Positions 59,438 through 64,000 of a stretch of 64,000 nucleotides of DNA are shown here, piece by piece. The DNA lies in the NCBI RefSeq assembly GCF_000212695.1, contig NC_015514.1:3286001-3350000 (forward strand), written 5' to 3'. Under the pieces are notes generated by a model. It saw nothing but the letters and a program-made list of their open reading frames with translations. It had not been told where the DNA came from and searched no databases. The position numbers and the translations under genes were made by a program. Every line of letters begins with the position of its first letter. The stretch's first letter is position 1. Origin of the DNA: Cellulomonas fimi ATCC 484. Lineage in GTDB: Bacteria; Actinomycetota; Actinomycetes; Actinomycetales; Cellulomonadaceae.

Positions 59438-60514
59438 TCAGTCCCGACCGGGGACGTAGGAGCGCGCGAATCCGAGTGCGTCGATCACCGGACCGTCGTT
59501 GAACCGGAAGAGGTCGAGCTGGCTCTCCGCTGCCAGCGACCACGAGGTCCAGCTCGGCACGACGAAGAGATCCCCCTTCTCGAGCGAGTGCTCCTCACCG
59601 CCCAGGGTCACGATGCCCGCCCCCTCGAACACCTGCCAGACCGACGATCCCACCTCGTGCCGCGGAGGCGTCGAGGCACCCGGGCGCAGACGGTGGAACT
59701 CCGCGCGCAGCGTCGGCATGACGTCTCCCCCGGTCGTCGGGTTCACGTACCGGATCGCCGCGTGCCCCTGCTCGACCGTGGCCGGCTGCCCCTCGTCCTC
59801 GAGCGCGAGCTGTTCGGTGAGCGCACGGTCGGTGTGCTCCCAGCGGTAGGCCATCAGGGGTGAGCTGGTACGCGCCTCGAGCTCGCTCAGCGGGCGCAGG
59901 CCCGGGTGCGCCCACAGTCGCTCGTTCCGCGACACCGACGGTGACGCCTCGTCCGTGACCCGCTCCGAGCCGAACTCGAAGAAACCCACGTCGGTGTAGT
60001 GCGACAGCGGGACGTCGAGCCCGTCGATCCAGGCCATCGGCTGGTCCGTGTCGTTGTGGTGCCCGTGGAAGTGCCATCCCGGGGTCAGCAGGAGGTCGCC
60101 GCGTCGCATCGCGACCGGGTCGCCGTTCACGACGGTCCAGACGCCTTCGCCCTCGATCACGAACCGGAAGGCATTCTGGGCGTGGCGGTGCTCGGGGGCC
60201 GTCTCGTGCCGACCGAGGTACTGGATCGCGCACCACAAGGTGGGTGTGGCGTAGGCCGTCCCCGGCAGGCCAGGATTTGCCAGGCCGATCGCCCGCCGCT
60301 CGCCGCCTCGCCCGACCGGGACGAGCGCGCCAGACCGCTTCGCGATGTCGAACAGTTGCTTCCACCGCCACACGTACGGCACCGCCCGGGGCGACGGGGC
60401 CATGGGCATCAGGTCGTCACGCTGCGTCCACAGCGGGCTCGTGCTGATCGCAGCGAAGTCCTCGTACAGACGCGCCAGCTCGGGCGTGTCGGCGGTCCCG
60501 TCCATCTGCTTCAT
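59438..60514 (-). CDS. gtdA: gentisate 1,2-dioxygenase
   Basis: A 358-residue bicupin ring-cleavage enzyme using Fe(II) to convert gentisate to maleylpyruvate. The first cupin has the metal motif PEHRHAQNAFRFVIEGEG and later LLLTPGWHFHGHHND; the second, less conserved, has STPPRHEVGSSVWQVFEGAG and GDLFVVPSWTSWSL. Length matches known enzymes (340-370 aa). ATG at 60514 is chosen; Shine-Dalgarno GAGAGGC precedes it. Divergent from the FAH-family gene across a 198-base gap. Confidence 0.92.
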   Translation of the reverse strand: MKQMDGTADTPELARLYEDFAAISTSPLWTQRDDLMPMAPSPRAVPYVWRWKQLFDIAKRSGALVPVGRGGERRAIGLANPGLPGTAYATPTLWCAIQYLGRHETAPEHRHAQNAFRFVIEGEGVWTVVNGDPVAMRRGDLLLTPGWHFHGHHNDTDQPMAWIDGLDVPLSHYTDVGFFEFGSERVTDEASPSVSRNERLWAHPGLRPLSELEARTSSPLMAYRWEHTDRALTEQLALEDEGQPATVEQGHAAIRYVNPTTGGDVMPTLRAEFHRLRPGASTPPRHEVGSSVWQVFEGAGIVTLGGEEHSLEKGDLFVVPSWTSWSLAAESQLDLFRFNDGPVIDALGFARSYVPGRD

Positions 60515-60545
60515 CGCAGGCCTCTCGTCGAAGTCGAGAGTCGTT

Positions 60546-60573
60546 GGTATCCCACGCCCTCGAGCGCCGACAA
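60546..60573 (-). promoter_or_regulatory. candidate gtdA promoter
   Basis: On the minus strand, TTGTCG (60573-60568) and GATACC (60551-60546) are spaced by 16 bases, 32 bases before the gtdA ATG. A fair match to a housekeeping promoter; no clear regulator palindrome was found. Confidence 0.45.
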
Positions 60574-60712
60574 GGACATCGCCCACTGCCTGACATCAGA
60601 ACTCATGATGCGGGGGATCACGGATCCACGGCTTCACGGTGTGCGCGAGCCGACTCATCCTGATGTCCCCGCCGACGTCGGCGTGCCCGTGCAACGAAGG
60701 ACGGATCTGGAC

Positions 60713-61714
60713 GTGCCCCACCCTGCCTCGCTCCCCTCGACCACCGCCTTCGGGCTCGGCATGTTCCTCGCCGGCGGCCGCCGCTTCCCCGGACTCGTCG
60801 TCGGGGCGGAGGTGCTCGACCTCTGCTCGCTCCCGCAGCGCTTCACGCCTGTGCGGACGACCAGCGAGATCCTCGCGGACTGGGAGCACGCCCTCCCGAC
60901 ACTTGCGCTGCTGGCCGACGAGCGCCCAGGTCTCTGGCAGCCGCTCGACCGGCTGACGGTCCTTCCGCCGGTGACTCCACGCCAGATCGTCCAGGCGGGG
61001 GCGAACTACCGGACGCACGTCATCGACCTCGCGGTGAAGCACACCGAGCTGTCCGCCGGGCGGTCGGAGAGCGACGTGCGCGCCGAGGCGGCGGCCATGA
61101 TGGACGAGCGGGCGCGCACGGGGATCCCCTATCTGTTCGCAGGTCTGCCGTCCGCAGTCACCGGTGCGTTCGACGCGGTGCGGCTCCCCGGCTACAGCGA
61201 CCAGCACGACTGGGAGCTCGAGCTCGTGGCCGTGATCGGTCGGCCGGCGTACCAGGTCTCGCGCGACGACGCGCTCGACCACGTCGCGGCATACACGATC
61301 GCGAACGACCTGACGACGCGGGACCTGGTCTTCCGGCAGGACATGCCGGAGATCGGCACCGACTGGCTGCGCGCCAAGAACGCGCCCGGGTTCCTGCCGC
61401 TGGGGCCGTACCTGGTGCCCTCGGCGTTGGTGGGCGCCCCGGGCGACCTGCGTCTGACGTTGTCGCTGAACGGCGAGATCAAGCAGGACGAGTCCGCGAA
61501 GGACATGCTCTTCGACGTCGCCACCCTCGTGTCCCACGCGTCGCACTACGTCGCTCTGAACCCCGGCGACCTGGTGTTGACGGGGAGCCCGGCCGGCAAC
61601 GGGATGCACTGGCGCCGGTTCCTGCGGCCCGGGGACGTCGTCGACGCGTCGATCTCGGGACTGGGTGCTCAGCGGACCGAGTTCGTCGACGCGACGACGG
61701 GTGCCTGGGCATGA
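60713..61714 (+). CDS. fumarylacetoacetate hydrolase family protein (fumarylpyruvate hydrolase candidate)
   Basis: A 333-residue FAH-fold enzyme. About 100 residues of N-terminal domain (FGLGMFLAGGRRFPGLVVG) precede the catalytic fold: IVQAGANYRTHV, metal-binding DWELELVAVIG (Glu-x-Glu), AYTIANDLTTRDLVF, KNAPGFLPLGPYLVP, and GDLVLTGSPAGNG. In this cluster it should cleave fumarylpyruvate to fumarate and pyruvate. Start is unsure: GTG at 60713 has GAAGGA 11 bases upstream; in-frame ATGs at 60604 and 60607 would lengthen it by 36-37 residues. Stop overlaps the next start as ATGA. Confidence 0.87.
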   Translation: MPHPASLPSTTAFGLGMFLAGGRRFPGLVVGAEVLDLCSLPQRFTPVRTTSEILADWEHALPTLALLADERPGLWQPLDRLTVLPPVTPRQIVQAGANYRTHVIDLAVKHTELSAGRSESDVRAEAAAMMDERARTGIPYLFAGLPSAVTGAFDAVRLPGYSDQHDWELELVAVIGRPAYQVSRDDALDHVAAYTIANDLTTRDLVFRQDMPEIGTDWLRAKNAPGFLPLGPYLVPSALVGAPGDLRLTLSLNGEIKQDESAKDMLFDVATLVSHASHYVALNPGDLVLTGSPAGNGMHWRRFLRPGDVVDASISGLGAQRTEFVDATTGAWA

Positions 61715-62730
61715 CGACGCTCGACGGCATCGTGGGGCTGCAGCCGGAGTCGCTCGACCGCAGCGATCCCGAAGGGGTGATCGCGCTGCTCGCGCGGGCA
61801 TGCTCCAACACGGGTCGATGGGGAGCGGACGACGCGCTCGGCACGCTCAACCACATCGACGAGGAGACGAGGGCTGTCGCGGCCGGGCTCGTCCGACGAG
61901 GGCGGGCGTTCTCGCTGTCACTGCCGTTCGACGCGAACGGCCCGCAGAACGGCTGGCGTCGGCGCACCAACCCCGTGCACACGATGCTCGACACCGGCAT
62001 CGACGCCGAGCGCGGCATCCAGGGCTTCCCGCACGGCCTCGGGGGTGCAGACGACGTCGTCGCGATGCCCCTGCAGTGCTCCACGCAGTGGGACGGGCTC
62101 GGCCACATCTTCGATCACGGCATCGCGTACAACGGTCGACGGGCAGGCGACGTCGTGACGAGCGCGGGCGACCAGGTGACAGGCATCGAGACAGCGGCGG
62201 CGCACATCGCCGGCCGTGGTGTGCTGCTCGACGTCGGACGTCTCCTCGGCGACGACGACCACGGCACCGGCGGGGAGCTGCCCGACGGCTTCGCGATCAC
62301 GACCGACCACCTCCACGCCTGCATCGAGCAGCAAGGACCCACCGCGCGGATCGGGCGGGGCGACGTCGTGCTGGTCCGGACCGGACGACTGGCGCGAGCA
62401 CGACGGGAGGGCTGGGGCCAGTACGCCGGCGGACCGGCACCCGGGCTCTCGATCACGACCGCAGGCTGGCTGCACCGCTCGGACATCGCGGCGATCGCCA
62501 CGGACACGTGGGGCTTCGAGGTACGCCCCAACGAGTTCGACGACGCGTTCCAGCCTCTGCACCAGGTCGTCATCCCCCACGTCGGCCTCTACGTCGGGGA
62601 GATGTGGGACCTCGACGCACTCGCCGCCGACTGCGCCGAGGACGGCGTCTTCGACTTCTGGCTCACGGCAGCCCCCATCCCGTTCACGGGTGCGGTCGGA
62701 GCACCCGTGAACCCTCTCGCAGTCAAGTAG
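61711..62730 (+). CDS. cyclase family hydrolase (kynurenine formamidase-like)
   Basis: A 339-residue metal-dependent hydrolase of the COG1878 cyclase family. LQCSTQWDGLGHIFDHGIAYNG near residue 115 is the metal-binding stretch of the long-form subgroup, replacing the HxGTHxDxPxH motif of short kynurenine formamidases. NHIDEETRAVAAGLVRRGRAFSLSLPFD and the late WTVEVRPNE-type segment (DTWGFEVRPNEF) fit the subgroup. Related enzymes open formamides, lactones or isatin. Substrate is unknown. It starts within the FAH stop (ATGA), so the two are coupled. Confidence 0.82.
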   Translation: MTTLDGIVGLQPESLDRSDPEGVIALLARACSNTGRWGADDALGTLNHIDEETRAVAAGLVRRGRAFSLSLPFDANGPQNGWRRRTNPVHTMLDTGIDAERGIQGFPHGLGGADDVVAMPLQCSTQWDGLGHIFDHGIAYNGRRAGDVVTSAGDQVTGIETAAAHIAGRGVLLDVGRLLGDDDHGTGGELPDGFAITTDHLHACIEQQGPTARIGRGDVVLVRTGRLARARREGWGQYAGGPAPGLSITTAGWLHRSDIAAIATDTWGFEVRPNEFDDAFQPLHQVVIPHVGLYVGEMWDLDALAADCAEDGVFDFWLTAAPIPFTGAVGAPVNPLAVK

Positions 62731-62754
62731 CGCATCGTTCTCAAAGGAGCGGAC

Positions 62755-63885
62755 ATGCCCGCAGTCAGCAAGGTCCTCGTCGTCGGTGGGGGTGCAGCAG
62801 GCGCGGCCTCGGCCATCCTGCTCGCCGAGGCAGGCGTCGAGGTCGACCTCATCGAGATCAAGCCCGACATCGTCACCCTGGGATCCGGGATCACGCTTCA
62901 GGGCAACGCGCTGCGCGTCCTGAGGGGCCTCGGCGTGTGGGACCGCGTCGAAGCAGCCGGCTACGGCTTCAACGAGCTGGGCCTCCGCGCGCCCGACCCG
63001 GCCGGGACCCTCCTCGCCGTGCTGCCCGATGCACGCACCGGCGGCCCGGACCTCCCCGCGACGGTCGGGATGCCGCGACAGGAGCTCGCTCGCATCCTGC
63101 ACGACCGCGCGACCCAGGTGGGCGTTAAGATCCGCCTCGCGACGACCTGCACCGGACTCGACCAGGACGAGAACGGTGTCGACGTGGAGCTCTCGGACGG
63201 CTCGGACGGTCGGTACGACCTCGTCGTCGGCGCCGACGGCATCCGGTCGTGGACCCGCCGGATGCTGGGCGTCATGCTCGAGACCCGCTCGACCGGGATG
63301 GGGATCTGGCGCGCGTTCACCACCCGCCCCGCCAGCGTCACGCGCACCGACCTCTTCTACGGCGGTCCCTCGTACATCGCCGGCTACTGCCCCACCGGGC
63401 CTGACTCGCTCTACGCCTACATCGTCGAGCCGGCCCAGGATCGCAGCGGGCTCACGCCCGACGAGCAGCTGACAGAGATGCAGCGACTCTCCGAGGCGTA
63501 CGGCGGGCCGTGGGACGAGATCCGGTCGACCCTCACCGACGCCTCGAGGATCAGCTACACCTGGTTCGAGACCCATGTGCTCGACGAGCCGTGGAACCGG
63601 GGGCGGGTCGTTCTCATCGGTGACGCGGCGCACGCCTGCCCCCCGACGCTCGCGCAGGGGGCTGCACAGGCGCTCGAGGACGCCGCCGTCCTGGCGGAGC
63701 TGCTGCTGACTCGCGCTGCGGTCGACGCCGGTCTCTGGGCGGAGTTCACCGCACGTCGGTACTCGCGGGCACGCACCGTCGTGGAGGCGTCCGTCCAGCT
63801 CGGGCAGTGGCTGCTCGACGGCGAGCGCGGCGATGTCCCGGCGCTCATGGGCCGGATCGCCGCGCTCGTCACGGACCCTGCATGA
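62755..63885 (+). CDS. FAD-dependent aromatic monooxygenase (class A)
   Basis: A 376-residue flavoprotein hydroxylase. FAD-binding GGGAAGAASAILLAEAG at residues 11-27, the middle DLVVGADGIRSWTRR (DG motif for FAD and NAD(P)H) near 155, and the GDAAHACPPTLAQGAAQALED motif near 290 are all intact. This domain set is found in salicylate, 3-hydroxybenzoate and 6-hydroxynicotinate hydroxylases. Beside gtdA, a gentisate-producing hydroxylase is likely, but the substrate is not fixed by sequence. AAGGAGCG precedes the ATG; the stop overlaps the next start. Confidence 0.88.
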   Translation: MPAVSKVLVVGGGAAGAASAILLAEAGVEVDLIEIKPDIVTLGSGITLQGNALRVLRGLGVWDRVEAAGYGFNELGLRAPDPAGTLLAVLPDARTGGPDLPATVGMPRQELARILHDRATQVGVKIRLATTCTGLDQDENGVDVELSDGSDGRYDLVVGADGIRSWTRRMLGVMLETRSTGMGIWRAFTTRPASVTRTDLFYGGPSYIAGYCPTGPDSLYAYIVEPAQDRSGLTPDEQLTEMQRLSEAYGGPWDEIRSTLTDASRISYTWFETHVLDEPWNRGRVVLIGDAAHACPPTLAQGAAQALEDAAVLAELLLTRAAVDAGLWAEFTARRYSRARTVVEASVQLGQWLLDGERGDVPALMGRIAALVTDPA

Positions 63886-64000
63886 CCGGCTCGACCACGG
63901 AACAGACGCCCCTGCCGGTCGTCGACGTCCACGCTCACGTCGTCGTACCGGCGGTCGAGCAGCTCGTCGCCCACGAGCCGGGCCTCGCCGCGCAGCGTCA
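63882..64000 (+). CDS. amidohydrolase (ACMSD-like), 5' end only
   Basis: The first 39 codons are present. VVDVHAHVVVPAVEQLVAHEPG is the N-terminal metal-binding HxH motif of amidohydrolase_2 proteins, a family including aminocarboxymuconate-semialdehyde decarboxylase and hydroxybenzoate decarboxylases. The ATG at 63882 overlaps the monooxygenase stop as ATGA, so it belongs to the same operon. The rest lies outside the window. Confidence 0.8.
   Translation, partial: MTGSTTEQTPLPVVDVHAHVVVPAVEQLVAHEPGLAAQR

Noticed and set aside
61711..62730. Cyclase-family gene lacking the classical HxGTHxD motif, as if inactivated
   Set aside because: The TQWDGLGH form is normal for the long-form subgroup, so it is not evidence of decay.
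1..64000. CRISPR arrays, tRNA and rRNA genes
   Set aside because: No regularly spaced repeats, no tRNA T-loop/acceptor pattern and no rRNA-like stretch were found by reading.

Overview
The window is very GC-rich, densely packed actinobacterial chromosome. Mycothiol enzymes (a mycothiol S-conjugate amidase and a mycothiol-type maleylpyruvate isomerase), frequent GTG starts, many 4-base start/stop overlaps and abundant sugar-hydrolase and sugar-uptake genes point to Micrococcales, most likely Cellulomonas or a close relative. That genus call is inference. A flagellar-type promoter in front of a chemoreceptor gene suggests a motile strain. I found no rRNA, tRNA or CRISPR array.

Bases 1 to about 25,500 look like core chromosome. 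They hold a PhoH-type gene (cut by the window edge), short-chain isoprenyl transferase, a hemolysin III family (TrhA) membrane protein, a nitrilase-type hydrolase, a small membrane protein, mca, a DUF4307 protein, greA, ilvA, an AI-2E-type permease, cystathionine gamma-synthase/lyase and msrA. This gene set resembles the mca-greA-metB-cbs neighbourhood of mycobacteria. It continues with a SelT/W/H-type thioredoxin-fold protein, a CPBP-like membrane protein, an alditol oxidase-like flavoprotein, an FKBP, a hydrolase-TetR pair, fadD, an acetyl xylan esterase, cystathionine beta-synthase, a Bax-inhibitor-1 protein, an ABC exporter pair, a MarR regulator, a siderophore-interacting protein and an alpha/beta hydrolase.

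Bases about 25,500 to 28,550 are a decay zone. Fragments of an IS3-type element flank pieces of a DUF1023-type hydrolase. They are followed by a 5'-truncated orphan ORF, a short-chain dehydrogenase pseudogene fused in frame to the 3' end of a phosphoenolpyruvate synthase gene, a frameshift in a C run and loss of the catalytic cysteine. A perfect 19-bp stem terminator closes the zone, which marks the boundary between core and accessory DNA.

Bases 28,600 to 57,400 are a carbohydrate region. A secreted beta-helix protein is divergent from a LysR regulator. A LacI regulator faces a CUT1 sugar importer (binding protein plus two permeases, no ATPase gene) followed by a GH78 alpha-L-rhamnosidase. 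A seven-gene leftward run encodes a ribose-type importer (ATPase, permease, binding protein, second permease), a GH3 glycosidase, a beta-phosphoglucomutase-like HAD enzyme and a protein fusing an AraC regulator to a GH39 glycosidase. A second LacI regulator precedes lactaldehyde reductase (fucO), a bifunctional rhamnulose-1-phosphate aldolase/lactaldehyde dehydrogenase, and an L-lactate dehydrogenase-type flavoenzyme. Together these could take L-rhamnose released by GH78 to pyruvate or propanediol, although rhamnose isomerase and kinase genes are not in the window. A chemoreceptor without an external sensor domain ends the block.

Bases 57,400 to 64,000 carry an aromatic-acid cluster: MFS transporter, maleylpyruvate isomerase and gentisate 1,2-dioxygenase leftward, then fumarylacetoacetate-hydrolase family enzyme, cyclase-family hydrolase, FAD monooxygenase and the start of an amidohydrolase rightward. 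This is essentially a gentisate ring-cleavage pathway with two extra hydrolytic or decarboxylating steps.

Notable regulatory sequence includes an almost identically built double operator in front of both trhA and fadD, matching LacI operators at fucO and the aldolase gene, and a different LacI operator pair at the CUT1 importer.
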